From positions 8,430,065 to 8,494,064 of the forward strand of contig CM060113.1 in assembly GCA_030522415.1 (NCBI GenBank): DNA of 64,000 bases, read 5' to 3'. Of this stretch, positions 42,959 to 54,399 are shown one piece after another. Source of the DNA: Channallabes apus (lineage: Eukaryota > Chordata > Actinopteri > Siluriformes > Clariidae). A model generated the notes under the pieces. The model worked only from the letters and a program-made list of their open reading frames with translations. It did no database searches and was not told where the DNA came from. The translations under genes and the position numbers were made by a program. Position 1 is the first letter of the stretch. Every line of letters begins with the position of its first letter.

Positions 42959-45220
42959 TCCTTAAAGTGCTAAAATAGAATAGTGTATTTAACATTTTTG
43001 TTTTAATATAATTGGCTTTATTATGGTGGCCCTGAAATTTGCAAAAAAAATAGCAAAACGCAAAAACACATTTCACGACACAAAAAAAACAAAACACAAA
43101 CATCAAACAAAATGGAAAAAACTAATGAAACAAAACAAATCTGGATTTCACAAAATGCAAAACATTAAACAAAACTATAAACAAAACGCAAAACATTAAA
43201 CAAAATTCAAAACCAATATAAAACCAAAAAAACATAAAAACATTAAATAAAACACGACCAGATTTCCCAAAATGCAATTAGTGTGTTTTGTGAAATGTTG
43301 TTGTGTTTTTGTACTTCAGGGCCACCATATTGTCTATTCAGTTTGTTTTTTATCTTTGGGGACTGCCTGTAATTTCAGGCGGTGAGGTAGACTGTTAATC
43401 TTGTCACAATTATTTTCCATGTTATTTACACTAGTATGAAATAAGAAAATTCACCTACTGCAGATTTAAAGTTTAAATTATTCTCTCCTGCTGTTCCCAA
43501 AAGCATCTCCACTTTTCCCCCATATGATTTATCTAATGTGTAAAAGCCTCACAGATATCACAGACATACTGTAACGGTTCTTGATTAGCTGATTAAGCTC
43601 TCCGATGCTGTGCTTGTTTTTCCAGAGTCAGGTGTCTCAGTGCGCCAGTCCTCACAACCCGACGGACATCACAGCCGAGGAGTACTTCGACCCCGAGTTT
43701 AACCTGAACGGCAGAGACATCGGCAGGCCCATCGAGCTCACCAGCAAGGTGCAGAGGTACTGAAAAAACATCGGGCTCATCATCACCTCTGTTCTGCTGC
43801 ACGCTGTATATTTCTCTCATGTGCTCTGTGTGTTTTCTGTTTTAGGTTCAAGGCCACGTTGTGGTTGAGTGAGGCCCATCCTCTTTCGCTGGCTGAGCAG
43901 GTGACGCCCATTATCGATCTCATGGCTATTTCTAATGCTCACTTTGCTAAACTGCGTGACTTTATCACTCTGCGTCTGCCGCCCGGCTTCCCTGTGAAGA
44001 TAGGTGAGAGACAGCGAAACTTTTAGGATAACAGCTGCTCTGGTGTCACACTAGATTCACCTGTTAGTCAGATTAAAATGTTTAAATTGTGTATGTACTG
44101 TATAATAGATATCCTAAAATATATTATATAACTGAAATTGACTAAACTATATTATACAATTCCAGCTTCCTAGAAATACTATTTCTAGTCATATTTTCGG
44201 TGTTTCTACCTCACAGAGATCCCACTCTTCCATGTACTGAATGCCCGGGTGACCTTTAGTAACCTGTGTGGCTGTGACGAGCCCGTCACCTCTGTTACTC
44301 TGCACTCTCCACAAGGATGCATTGATGCAGGTACGAACCCTTGACTTTCACACAAAAGAGATTGAGCCTTATGGGTTCTTGCTCGAAGGTACAACATGTG
44401 AAGATTAAAACTCACAATCTCCTGGTGGATGAAACAGGATCGTACCCCTCGAATTACAGTTAGTGTGCAGCTGAAGTGTTCCTGATTGCTGGGCTTAATC
44501 ACATTTTTCAAGCTGGACAGTGCAACATGTCACCCGTAATACTTCACGTTGGCGCTTTTCCACTGACACATGAGCCATGCTGTGCTGAATTTGGGTGCCT
44601 GTAGTACCACATGAACTAAAATTAATACAGACCATGGATTACGTTTACATTTACGCATTTGGCAGACGCTCTTATCCAGAGCGACTTACATTTTTATCTC
44701 ATTACAAATCTGAGCAGTTGAGGGTTAAGGGCCTTGCTCAAGGACCCAACAGTGGCAACTTAGTGGTTGTGGGGTTTGAACCTGGGATCTTCCGAATCGT
44801 AGTCTAATGCCTTAACCACTGAGCTACTCCTGGGTTAATCAAATAGTGACCAAGTAATCACATCCCAATTGATGTCTCCTGATTGAAGTCACTTCATTAC
44901 CTTTACATTTAACCTTGGATTGCGACCATAATTCGTTCCGGAATTATCTGTGCTTGTACATCAAAGTACTCATATATCAAACAATTTCTCCATAACAAAT
45001 AATGGAAACTCTGATGTTTTGTTCCACAAAATATTTATTTGAAAATAAAAATAAAACAAAGTAACCTGCACTTAACCGTATAAAAGTAAAATAATTGTAG
45101 TTGGGGAAAGGGAGACGAAAGAGGGAGGGGGGGGGTTATTGTGTAGAACGACTTTCACAAACACAAATACACACACTCTAAGTGAATCACTGCTTCTCTG
45201 TTGGCTAAACTGGAATAAAC

Positions 45221-45303
<83 letters not shown>

Positions 45304-48300
45304 TATACTGTATATTACCCACAATCCCACAGCATGCGAGAGAGAAGAACCATTGGCTCAGTTGTGATCACGTGACACTCGACATACAAAGCGTATACAT
45401 ATTACTCGTATTGCGCGACCCCACTCGTTTATCAAGTCAAAACGTATTAAAACACTCGCAGTTACTTGCAATCCAAGGTTTTACTGTAATCGAAAAATTA
45501 CAGTTACAGTGCCAGATTCTTACCCTTTTCAACGTTTCTTTAATAGCCAATTTAAGGGGTACAATCTGTTATAAACTACAATTTAGTGTTTCAAAATTCA
45601 TTTTATACGCTGCGTGTGTGTGTGCATGAACTTTACCTGCCCCCCCTCCACACTATCCAAAGACATCTCTCTGGATTGATCGACTGTTCTAAATTGCCTT
45701 TAGATCAAAATGCAAACTTCCTGGATGAAGAGGTTACCATTTCAGGAGACTCAGATTACTGGGCTGCATCTAACAAGAGAAAACATTAGAATAACTGAAA
45801 TTGGGATAAGAACAGTTAAACACGTTATTTATAAACGGGAAAGAACCAACAACTTCACAGATGAAATTTGATTGAACAAAAAATAAATAAATCACACAAA
45901 TGCACTTGGGGTAGTTCTCACTCACTCTCTCACTATGTGACATGATTATCTTCTATACCGCTTTATCCTGTATTCAGGGTCTCACACTACGGGCAATTTG
46001 GAAACACCAATTAGCCTAACCTGCATATCTTTGGACTGTGGGAAGAGGAAACCCACCAAGCACGGGGAGAACATGCCCCATGCCCACAGACACAGGAATC
46101 GAGCCTGGCCGGGATTTGAACCCAGACCCTGGAGATGCAAGGTGACAGTGATACCCACTACACCACCATCACCGCCTGGGGTAGTTCTATCGTTAATAAA
46201 AAGAAAAGGACAGTAGAAATCAATTTTACGTTTAATAATCAAGTTAAGAGCATTTTCACGTGTACACTGTGACTAGAACTCACAGGATTGGGATTAAACA
46301 GCTGTGCATCCATAAGAAAACCACTTCTTAATGAGATTAATCAGGTAAAAAAGGTTTGAATTTGCTAGGGAGCATCAAGATTGGATTTCGGAGCAAAAAG
46401 GTCACGTGGCCTGATAATTTCACTGATACAACTGATACTACTCCAGAGCGATGGGCGTGTTCGGGTAAGAAGGGAAGCACATGAAGCGATGCCCCCATCA
46501 TACAGTACATAGTGGCATAGTTGCTTCATTTGCTTAGGTCTAGGCTCAGCAACATTATGTGGCAAAAAATTAAGTCAGCTGACAACCTGAATGTACTGAA
46601 TGACCAGGTAAATATTTGTCGTAGTAGTTATTAAATCTTATTTAATGTCGTATGGAAGCTGCAAGAAGCTTTTAAATACTGTTGATTTTTACTTGATTGC
46701 TATGGAAACCTCGCTGCGCTTTTAGGTGAGAGCCTTCCCAACCTGCAGTGTGAGGTGGACCCCTCGGTGTTCGAGCCCCCAGCGGATTACACCACGCTCG
46801 GTCCAGGCCGTTCCGAGCCGCTAAGGGATGAGGATGATAACCTGCTGCAGTTTGCGATTCAGCAGAGTCTGTTGGACGCAGGGACAGAAAGTGATCAGGT
46901 AACACCTACTCTCTGTCTCCGTGTTCTTTAACCATTAACCTTTCAGGCCAGGCTATCGCATTAAAGTGTTTCTGGGTCGTGCCTTCCTTCTGGGAGGAAC
47001 CTGCATTTATCATGTGTCCATCTCTCTACAGTATGTTCTTCACCGTCTGCTTTTTGGGAAACGTCTCCAGCATGTCATCTCACTCTCTAAAAGTTAAAGC
47101 TTCCAGGTTTTTTGAAATCACTTCATACAGTATGCACACACGTGTCTCATTTCCTTCTCTAATGTACCGTTGGGGTTCGGGAAAGAACCTTCTGCTGATT
47201 GAAAAAAAAACACTCGGCTACCAAAACCTTTTTAAAAGATATTTTCTTGAAACGGCACAAAGCAGGACATCCTGCAGAGCCAGATAAGCCATGCTGCGTT
47301 CATTAATTACCTTCACTCTGTTTGCATTTTATCAGCAGTTTGAGCTGAAAAGTTCAAACGTCATTTAGACGATTTAATAAAATACCTTGTGTAAGTATTC
47401 ACCCCCACCTTGATTTATTTATTTATTTATTTTTCCCATTTCACAACCCGTGTTACAACCAGGACCTCAGGTCGGCTACATTTTACCCGATTGGCTCGTG
47501 TTAACCATTGAAGGAGGGATAATATCTCTTTTACTCTGAAATATAGGGTAAATTAAAGACCTAAGAACTGATTTTCTTCTGGAATTATCATCAATCCTGT
47601 CTTGGGCGTTGCTACAGCATGATGCTCCCAACACCGTGCTTCAGTATACGGATGGTTTCTTGAAAGACAGCTCGCAGTCCCCTGGGTTCCCTGTTGAGTC
47701 TGTAACTTTTGGCCATGTCTTACTGACTTCTCCTGGATTACCTCAGCTGGATGACTCGCCTACTGTACGACTACCTCACATTCATCAAAATACTCTTATT
47801 CATAATAAAATCGTATTGAAAACCTTTTCCAACACACTTTTTGCCTTATCGAACATTATAGTACGCGATAATGAAATGAGGATGGGTTCCCTGTTGAGTC
47901 TGGTTTCTGTCAAGGTTTCTTCGTATTGCCATCTCATCTCGCCACCGCCACCCTCGGCTTGCTCATCAGGGGACTATCTGATCATTTTGATTGATGCACA
48001 TTCACATTTCATATAAATTTTCCTTTTTTCAATTTTCTTTTGATTGTGTGAAGCTGCTTTGTGACAATGACAATTGTTAAAAGCACTATACAAATAAAAC
48101 TGAATTGAATTGAATTTAATGAGGAGCTACAGGTTACTCGGTTTGAATCAAAGTCTTGCTCTAGGGTGTTTTTTTAGGAAACGTTTTTTTCATACGTTTT
48201 GTGGAGTTTTCCTCTTGATCATAAGCATTACCACCACCATGCTTCATATTTTACAGCTTCATATGTTCTAGGATGGGATTAGATTTTGTTTTACAATTTT

Positions 48301-48995
48301 TTTTTTATTTTTTTTTTGCACAAATTCCCAGGAATTATATAAATTTAAGATCTGATCTGATAAATCTCTCTCTTTTTTTTTTTTTCCCCCTTCAGGTGAC
48401 CATATGGGAGGCTCTCACTAACACTCGTCCAGTGTCTTCTCAGCCTCCGCTTTATGAGGAGGACTCTCAGCTTGAGCGGTGTGTGTGTGGTTTTGGATTA
48501 AAAGGCATCTCGATTAAATTTGGATATATTCTGAAGCCAGAATATCTATAATATCTGTAGGTGTTTTGTAAATGATATCCTGTTTTTTTTCCGGATAGGG
48601 CAATTCAGGAGTCGCTGTCTCTGTCATTGGCTGGAGAAGAAAGCGGCGAAGCTCCCGCTCCATCTCCACAAGGATCCTCACCGGACCCCGCCCTCAACTC
48701 TCCACCTTCCTACAACTCGTTGGTCGATCGGCGGGTAACCGGTGCGTTTTCCGTAGCAACCAGCTTTGACGAGCAGCTGCGTCTGGCCATGGAGATTTCC
48801 TGCAGAGAGCAGGAGGAGCTGGACAGGTGAGGAAGCAGGAAATGTAATACAGTTCAAGAACAGGAAGGAAAAACAGTACAGTACCATTACAGTTGACTGT
48901 TCATACTGACCAGTGATTCGTTTCTCAACAGGAAAAGAAGAGAAGAAGAGGAGGAGCTTGAAAGGATATTACAGTTGTCACTTACAGAAAAGTGA
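35080..48995 (+). CDS. ankrd13d: Ankyrin repeat domain 13D, 16 coding exons
   Basis: ANKRD13 proteins sit at the plasma membrane and endosomes and bind Lys63-linked ubiquitin chains on internalised receptors such as EGFR. Coding exons: 35080-35166, 36291-36423, 36842-36966, 37040-37085, 37260-37403, 37607-37796, 38009-38075, 42074-42155, 42264-42325, 43626-43756, 43846-44003, 44217-44330, 46726-46898, 48396-48478, 48599-48826 and 48932-48995. They sum to 1887 nt (628 aa) with consistent phases. The start ([15 protein letters not shown]) is the family N-terminus. Ankyrin repeats cover about residues 30-110, the conserved GPCR-chaperone-like domain ([42 protein letters not shown]-type core) about 120-450, and ubiquitin-interacting motifs fill the C-terminus. 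Segments such as [13 protein letters not shown] and [11 protein letters not shown] favour ANKRD13D over 13A/13B. The gene follows kdm2a in the same orientation, as in mammals. Confidence 0.94.
35237..35275. repeat. (ATCC)n microsatellite
   Basis: About nine tandem copies of TCCA/ATCC lie in ankrd13d intron 1. It abuts a SINE on its right side. Confidence 0.9.
35338..35516 (-). repeat. tRNA-derived SINE, minus orientation
   Basis: The inverse complement shows the A box (near 35500) and a B box (GGTTCGATTCCCACC, from 35446-35460). The CACTACGGGCAATTTGAGAA block is also present in the copy at 45919. The remaining intron, 35520-36280, shows nothing recognised. Confidence 0.7.
38140..38576 (+). 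repeat. SINE-like repeat with A-rich tail, then (TA)n
   Basis: A B-box-like GGTTCGAACCCCGGG occurs near 38180. The 3' portion (GAGGAATTGGCCACGACTAA, then ATTGGGGAGAAAAGTGG and poly(A)) is a frequent teleost repeat end. It is followed by a (TA)n tract of about 48 bp (38577-38624). Confidence 0.55.
38847..40532. mobile_element. hAT-type element (outer), ankrd13d intron 7
   Basis: Ends TAGGGCTGCACAATATATCG and CTAATATCGTGCAGCCCTA are inverted repeats. The 8-bp ATTTGTTA (38839-38846) is matched by ATTTGATA (40533-40540), one mismatch. Most of its length is another element inserted at 38934. Without that insert it would be only about 420 bp. Confidence 0.75.
38934..40192. mobile_element. hAT-type element (inner) with exact 8-bp duplication
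   Basis: Ends CAGAGGTGGAAAGTAACG and CTCTTTCCACCTCTG are inverted repeats. GTTACACG is duplicated exactly at 38926-38933 and 40193-40200. Runs of the TACTTTTACTTAAGTA type flank both ends as sub-terminal repeats. It is the younger of the two, since the outer element must have been in place first. The interior includes a GC-rich stretch near 39180-39300 and a SINE tail (39695-39790, minus orientation), but no transposase. Confidence 0.85.
40770..41500 (-). mobile_element. Tc1-like deletion derivative with long inverted repeats
   Basis: The left end includes CTCACAAAAGTAAGTACACC and the right end GGGACGTACTCATTTTCGTG. Inner arms (GTACAGATTTACTGTCCTCT and its inverse near 41350) extend the terminal repeats to about 150-200 bp. 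The centre keeps the minus-strand remnant of the third catalytic region (AGGTGCTCAATAGAGTTCAG). The transposase is largely deleted. Confidence 0.65.
41508..42008. mobile_element. hAT-like derivative, left end truncated
   Basis: Motifs GAACGATTC and GATTCAAACTTCCCATCACT, with repeated GATTCG/AATGA blocks, match a widespread teleost non-autonomous element. The left terminus does not match the right one, so it is incomplete. It lies directly upstream of the ankrd13d exon at 42074. Confidence 0.4.
42919..42955. repeat. (ATTT)n microsatellite
   Basis: About nine copies of TTTA in an ankrd13d intron. No function evident. Confidence 0.85.
43022..43329. repeat. MITE with 15-bp inverted ends and an A-rich tandem interior
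   Basis: TATGGTGGCCCTGAA at the left and TTCAGGGCCACCATA at the right are perfect inverse copies. The interior is a run of CAAAACGCAAAACATTAAAC-type repeats with almost no G on the + strand. The target duplication is unclear. Confidence 0.7.
44640..44832 (-). repeat. tRNA-derived SINE with L2-like 3' end
   Basis: In inverse complement the head reads GTAGCTCAGTGGTTAAGGC with B box GGTTCAAACCCC. The body holds GAGCAAGGCCCTTAACCCTC and the end AAGTCGCTCTGGATAAGAGC, a core found in many teleost SINEs. It lies in an ankrd13d intron. Confidence 0.8.
44900..45482. repeat. Tc1/mariner-type MITE with a long (TA)n inside
   Basis: AACCTTGGATTGCGA at the left and TTGCAATCCAAGGTTT at the right are inverse ends. 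A pure (TA)n tract of about 75 bp occupies 45225-45300. No coding. Confidence 0.65.
45919..46176 (-). repeat. tRNA-derived SINE with 12-bp target duplication
   Basis: TGGGGTAGTTCT is repeated exactly at 45907-45918 and 46177-46188. The inverse complement has the A box and B box near 46110-46165. The ATACCGCTTTATCCTGTAT block near 45956 is the SINE tail. It lies in an ankrd13d intron. Confidence 0.85.
46726..48995 (+). other. ankrd13d: ankrd13d exons encoding four ubiquitin-interacting motifs
   Basis: Four UIM-like helices are visible: [17 protein letters not shown] (exon 46726-46898), [13 protein letters not shown] (spanning 48478/48599), [18 protein letters not shown] (exon 48599-48826) and [13 protein letters not shown] (last exon). 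Each has the acidic start, the central Ala or Ile and the invariant Ser. Four UIMs is the arrangement known for the ANKRD13A/B/D group, so ubiquitin binding is expected to be intact. Confidence 0.85.
47600..48125 (+). mobile_element. L2-type LINE tail with an adjacent Tc1 relic
   Basis: Sequence 47690-48120 is the 3' tail of the LINE family of copies A-C in + orientation, ending GTTAAAAGCACTATACAAAT and GAATTGAATTGAATTT. The first 80 bases (CATGATGCTCCCAACACCGT) resemble an unrelated Tc1 relic. A second copy occurs at 52748. Confidence 0.6.
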
Positions 48996-49400
48996 CCGGG
49001 CTGAGAGTATCAAAAAAAAAAAAAGCTTAATTTATTATTTGTGCTTTTTTTTCCTGCAGTGTTAAATTATTATTAAAGGTTCATGCTTTTTTTTCTATTT
49101 GAAATGGGACAGAGGGCTTAATCAAGAGATCAGAGAGCGAGAGAGTGAGGGGGAAAATATAACCTGTACCAAGTTATGAAAGAAAGCAGATGAATGAATA
49201 ACATCAATCCATGAGCATGGCAAGACAATGTCACTGATATCCTCTCAATCTCTGTCATCATTCTGAGTGAACATGTTCAAACTTTATGTTTATTATACAG
49301 TACTGATGATGTGAATATGAAATGATAACTATGGCAATGCATAAAGTGATACAAAAATAAATATTGCATTAAATATGTTGGCTAACGAACATGTATGAAT
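48996..49400 (+). other. ankrd13d: ankrd13d 3' untranslated region
   Basis: Two candidate poly(A) signals follow the stop codon: ATTAAA at 49072-49077 and AATAAA at 49356-49361. A short A run directly follows the stop. No other gene signal is visible between 48996 and 49460. Confidence 0.55.
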
Positions 49401-49475
49401 AATTATTAAATGTATCTGAAACGCTTTCACAATCCTAAATAAGTGTATTCATGTCTGTGTTTTGTTTCTCATCCA

Positions 49476-49556
49476 AAAAAAATGTATACACACTTCACGA
49501 AATGAAAAATACTGTAGTATGATATAAATATGATGATAATTATAATAATACAGTAT

Positions 49557-49601
<45 letters not shown>

Positions 49602-49683
49602 GTATAGCAATGAATTTAGTATTAAAATATTTATACAAGTCTTTCTTCTCCTAAAGTGTCTATACATTTTTTTTTGTCTGACT
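49476..49683. repeat. Palindromic MITE, second copy, with (AT)n
   Basis: Left end CCAAAAAAAATGTATACACA and right end TCTATACATTTTTTTTTGTC are inverse arms like those of 26175-26296. A (TA)n tract of about 38 bp (49561-49598) lies at the centre. It is followed (49684-50330) by a degraded Tc1-like relic (minus strand MWSDESRFTLF near 49790-49755). Confidence 0.6.
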
Positions 49684-50339
49684 CTAGTCAGATTCTTTTC
49701 TTCTTTTTCAATCATCACAACCAAACGTTTGCACCCTTTTTTTTGCCTTTGGAACAGGGTAAATCTGGACTCATCAGACCACATGACTTTTTTTTCCGTT
49801 GCTCTACAGTCCAATCGTTATGCTCTCTAGCAAACTAAAGCCTTTTCGCTCCTAATTAGCCTCACAGATGAATGGTTTTCTTAAGGCTACACAGCTGTTT
49901 AGTTCCAGTCCCTTGAGTTCTCTTCACATTGTTTGTGTGGAAATGCTCTTACTTTAACTATTAAACACTTTTACTTTTCTTTTAAACAAATATATTTTTA
50001 CAGATTTTATTTCATTAAGCATGATCTCATTCAGGATGTTTTTCTGACCACATTTCTTCCTTGAAGATTATGGATCATCGCTATCCTTCCGTGTTTCAAC
50101 AAGGAATCTCCTCGGTTCTTTCGTTTGCTTGAAGCAGGAACCATAATTTGACGCTTTTGAAACAGAGTAACATCTTTGCCACAGGATATGTCTTATGAAA
50201 AGCATATTAATCACTGCGGTAATTATTTAAAGGGAGGATCTTAATTATTTGCTTAGTTAAATGCAGGTGGTGACTAGCATTCTCATGCTACCGCCATCAT
50301 GCTTCACTGGGTGTGTTTACCTGGATCCTAATATTCCAC

Positions 50340-51230
50340 TATTAACGAGAATAACAGCCCAGTCAGAATAAAAATCATTGTGTAACTACCTTAATCTGAG
50401 CCGACTGATTGAGAGGGGTGGTGTATGAATATTTTTTTTTTTCCTCGCTTGTTTGCTTCACATTTGTGTCATGTCTTCCTCCCAGAAATTTAGCTTCCAT
50501 TCCTGAACAGTAAACTCAGAACCTCTTCTTCTTGGTGTTTGGCATCCACTAGGTTGCTTTACCGCCATCTTCTGGTCTTGATCTCCCTCATCTTCCTTTC
50601 AGTTTAAATCCTCTTATCAAGTACTGTCACCCTTAAGAAACCCCTCACATACTTTCTTCCTTGTCCTCTTTCTCCATTTTCTCTAAAAACTCTCTTCACA
50701 GTGTACTCATCCTTTCCAAATTCCCATTGCTCGTACCGTAACGATTCCAAAATGGTTCCGCAGCTTCTCTGTGATGACCTTACTATTGTCTCCACAGCAG
50801 TGCCACTTTGTACATGTCAACAGCAACAAAAAAAAAGTAATTAAATGCTTTGAGCTTGTAAATGCATTTCATATTGGATCAGTGTACATGTAAACAAATG
50901 TATCAGAATCATTTTAACCAGAATGATTTCAGTTGGATTGGAGAGATATTGTCCATGTCAATGTAGCTCGTGTAAAGACGGTGTACTGAGATTAATGAGC
51001 AGTGTCGAAGCACCAACTGAACCCACCACTTTTGTCAAGATCAAAATTCAACTTCAGGTTCATCAGCCTAGAGAACTGTTTGCTGACTCATCACGAGCAA
51101 ATTAACTTGAATGGGACTGTAATGTTTAAACAGTATAACTGGGTATGAAATCATGAACTTGCATACTACTATGGACAATTAGTTTGAATGATTAGTGAGC
51201 AGTCTCAGGCCTCAGAGAGAGAGAGAGAAG
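50340..51230. other. Intergenic stretch, nothing recognised
   Basis: No ORF with domain signal or clear repeat ends were seen. Likewise 51420-52000. Confidence 0.45.
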
Positions 51231-51234
51231 ATTA

Positions 51235-51410
51235 ACGCTCTGAGTTATTGATCAGAAGATCGGTTGGTTCAAGTCCCAGCACTGCCAAGCTGTAGCATGG
51301 GCGACTCATGTACAGTATCATGGCCCGACACTCGGACCCCAGCTTCCTACATGGGATACGTGGGGGAAAAAAAGAATTTCACTTTCATGTGACAAATAAT
51401 AATATCATGA
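51235..51410 (+). repeat. tRNA-derived SINE fragment
   Basis: GTTGGTTCAAGTCCCAGCAC is a B box. The 3' end AAGAATTTCACTTTCATGTG, then ACAAATAATA, is a common teleost SINE terminus. A (GA)n tract precedes it. Confidence 0.65.
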
Positions 51411-52009
51411 TATACATGGGCACAGAACAGGAATAAGACATTAGATGCACATACAGGGTTCAGTTCACATACAGTAGGTGGACAACCAGACTGCTCATTA
51501 CCGTCGCGCTCACCGCCGTGGAAAAGTGGCAGCGGCCAAAATAAACCAGTGCCATATCCACCTACAGTACTTGCATGTTTAAAAGTTTGGATGTTCAGTA
51601 TACGTAGAACTGACATTACAAGTATATTTAATGACCTAAATAAAATAAAAATAGATGAAAGCATGATAGATTGAAGAAGCAGTTATTAAAAAAATAATCC
51701 GAGGCATTCTCTCTGAAGTTTGCAGAAAGAAATTTTAAAGAATCCTGTTCTTGCAGTTGAACAGGAATGTCAATGCGAATTTGAAATAAATGGTTTAAAT
51801 TGGTTTTGGCCCATCTAATATTTGCTAGATTTTGCATTAGCATGAGGTTCACATTTAGCAGATGCTTCTGGAAACCATCAACAAGATTTCTGGTTTCTGG
51901 ATATTTGATAACTCTGCATTGAAGAATGGGAAGTGTTCAATTAAACACTGGCACGTTTAAACACAGTCCATAAACTTACAATAGAGTTGAACTTTCAACA
52001 GCTTACAGG

Positions 52010-52690
52010 TCATCTGCTTTATACATGACACATACAGCATTAATGTATGTTTGAGTCATTGTCCTGATGGAATATTGTAACTATCTAGCAGATTTTTTCT
52101 TTTACTGCATTATTCCATCTCCTTTGCAAGCAAAACTGCCACAATTCATTATGCTACCACCACCATGTTTAACATGGTTTTTGTCTTCATCTTTGCTCTT
52201 CTAAACATACCTTAGGTCAAAACTCCTCTTCTGAACTTTTTTTTTCGTGGTCAGACATAAACTTTTAATCAAGCATGAAGGTGATGGCAGCATTTGAGTC
52301 CATGTGGTGATGCTAAACTTGCTCGAGTGTAGACAGTGATGCTGGTGTTCCAGAGGCTTTTGATTAATGGTAGACCTGCGTCTTGGTGGTTCCTGGGTTG
52401 TTCCTGACCATCTGAACCAATTTCCTGTCAGCTGGGATGGACAGTTTGAGTGTTCTTTTAGACCTTGGTAAAGTGGCTCCACCCTGCACCATTGGATCTT
52501 GAACTCTGGCTCTCTGATTCCAGGAGACTTGTGTAAGTCTACCATCCTCTTTCTCAAATCCAACAGTGAATCCAAAGAGTGCTATCAAACAATACTTTTT
52601 TTTCTTTTATTTTGTACAGAGAAGATACCAGCTTTAGTCAATCATGATCACTGTGTGTATGCAAATAATGTGACAAATTCTTAAATTCTT
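52010..52690 (-). mobile_element. Probable Tc1-like relic
   Basis: Phrases such as ATGCTACCACCACCATGTTT and CAGCTGGGATGGACAG resemble the minus-strand body of teleost Tc1 elements. Short frames do not assemble into a domain. Confidence 0.4.
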
Positions 52691-52747
52691 GTATTAAAGA
52701 TAGAGTTGCACAATACATCCATTAGTTGCTTAGTTGTTTGATGTTCC

Positions 52748-53530
52748 TGTAACTTTTGTCCATGTCTTATTGACTTCTACTGGATTTTCTCAGCTGGGTG
52801 ACTTGCCTACTGTACTGTACTGCACCTTACCTAAGAATATTCTCGTGTTGCGTTCATCAAGATACTCTCCTTCACAATAAACACCCTATCGAACATTATA
52901 GTATACGACTATGGAACAGTCATGATGTATAATCACACCCAAATGAGGATGGGTTCCTTGTTGAGTCTGGTTTCTGTCAAAGTTTCCTCCTGGGGATTTT
53001 TTCCTTGCCTTGCCACCTGTCGCCCTCGGCTCGTTCATCAGGGACAAAACTGGTCATTTTGTTTTATACATATTTCCTCGGCGCGGTGGTGTAGTGGTTA
53101 GCACTGTCGCCTTGCACCTCCAGGGTCTGGGTTCGATTCCCGGCCAGGCTCGATTCCCGTCTCTGTGTGCATGGAGTTTGCATGTTCTCCCCGTGCTTGG
53201 TGGGTTTCCTCCGGGTACACCGGTTTCCTCCCACAGTCCAAAGACATGCAGATTAGGCTAATTGGCGTTCCTAAATTGTCCGTACTGTGTGAATGAGTGT
53301 GTGTGTGTGTGTGTGCCCTGCGATGGATTGGCACCCTGTCCAGGGTGTACCCCGCCTTGTGCCCTGAGTTTCCTGGGATAGGCTCCAGGTCCCTGAATAT
53401 AAGGATAAAGCGGTATAGAAAATGACTGACTGACATATTTCCTCGCACATTTCAAACACATTTCTCATTTTCTTTTTGATTCTGGAAAGTTATTTGCAAC
53501 AAGGACCATTATTATTGCTGTTAAAAGTAA
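52748..53530 (+). mobile_element. L2-type LINE tail interrupted by a SINE
   Basis: Pieces 52748-53067 and 53433-53530 match the tail at 47690-48120 (shared GAGGATGGGTTCC, TTGAGTCTGGTTTCTGTCAA). The insert is the SINE at 53081-53432. Confidence 0.65.
53081..53432 (+). repeat. Full-length tRNA-derived SINE with 13-bp target duplication
   Basis: Direct repeats ACATATTTCCTCG at 53068-53080 and 53433-53445 bracket the element exactly. The head has GTAGTGGTTAGCACTGTCGC and GGTTCGATTCCC. The body has CATGGAGTTTGCATGTTCTC and GACATGCAGATTAGGCTAAT, then (GT)n, and the tail ends GGATAAAGCGGTATAGA followed by GACTGACT. It is the best reference copy in the window. Confidence 0.9.
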
Positions 53531-53595
53531 GAATTTAATTATATAATCACATTATTCAGTTTAATTTATAGAAGGGTAGATTCCCTTCTATAACC

Positions 53596-53975
53596 GGCAG
53601 GGTGAATTTGTGGTTAGCACTGTCGACTTGCAGCTCCAGTGCCCGGGTTCGATTCCCACCCCTTGTGGATGGAGTTTGAATTGTATTCACACTACTTGGT
53701 GGGTTTCCTTTGAGTGTTCCGGTTTCCTCCCACAGGCCAGAGACATGCTGATTATGTGTTCACACATTGGTCGCAGTATGACAATGAGTGTTTGTGTGTG
53801 GCCTGTGATGGAGTGTGTACCCTGCCTCGTGCCCTAGGCTCCAGGCGTTTTTTGCGACCCTGAATGCAGGATAAAGCGGTATAGACCTCCAGAGTCGGGG
53901 TTCTAGTACAGACTCTGGTCTGTGTGCATGGAGTTTGCATGTTGCCTCATGCTTGGTGGGTTTCCATGGGTATAC
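53596..53975 (+). repeat. Two further SINE copies, the second partial
   Basis: 53596-53885 is a diverged copy (B box GGGTTCGATTCCCACC, tail GGATAAAGCGGTATAGA). A fragment with GTGCATGGAGTTTGCATGTT follows directly at about 53886-53975. At 54049 a CAGTGGTGGACTGGCCATC end, known from teleost hAT derivatives, begins a possible fragment with no visible partner. Confidence 0.65.
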
Positions 53976-54399
53976 TGGACTGGCTTGTTAATTAGAGACT
54001 ACAAATTCACATCCAGATTACTATGAATGTGTTTTGTGTGTGTGTGTGCAGTGGTGGACTGGCCATCTGGAGTCCTGTGAGTTTTCCCGGTGGGCCGCTG
54101 GCCCAGTCAGTACGCAAATATATAAAAAATGACGGAAGCCATAATATTGCATCTCTTTTCTACGAATATGGATGAGCGAGTCGATCGCACGGATACCGCC
54201 GACAAAGTGCGTGTGTTTATGTTACTGCGCATGCGGATGTATCGCCCTTCCTCAATATTTTACGGCAACTTTTTGGTCCCAGTCTGCCCTTGTGTGTGTG
54301 TGTGTGTGTGTGTTTAAATACAACTACAACAATCGAATAAAAGTGCGCACAAATTCCTGAAAATAATCCGATTTAAGTTATTGTGTCATTATCACGGCT

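Noticed and set aside
45139..45375. Protein with IYIYIY repeats
   Set aside because: Translation of a (TA)n microsatellite; the same applies near 20.6, 49.6 and 58.7 kb.
54049..54370. Complete hAT element beginning CAGTGGTGGACTGGCC
   Set aside because: Only one end is recognisable; no inverse partner or target duplication was found.
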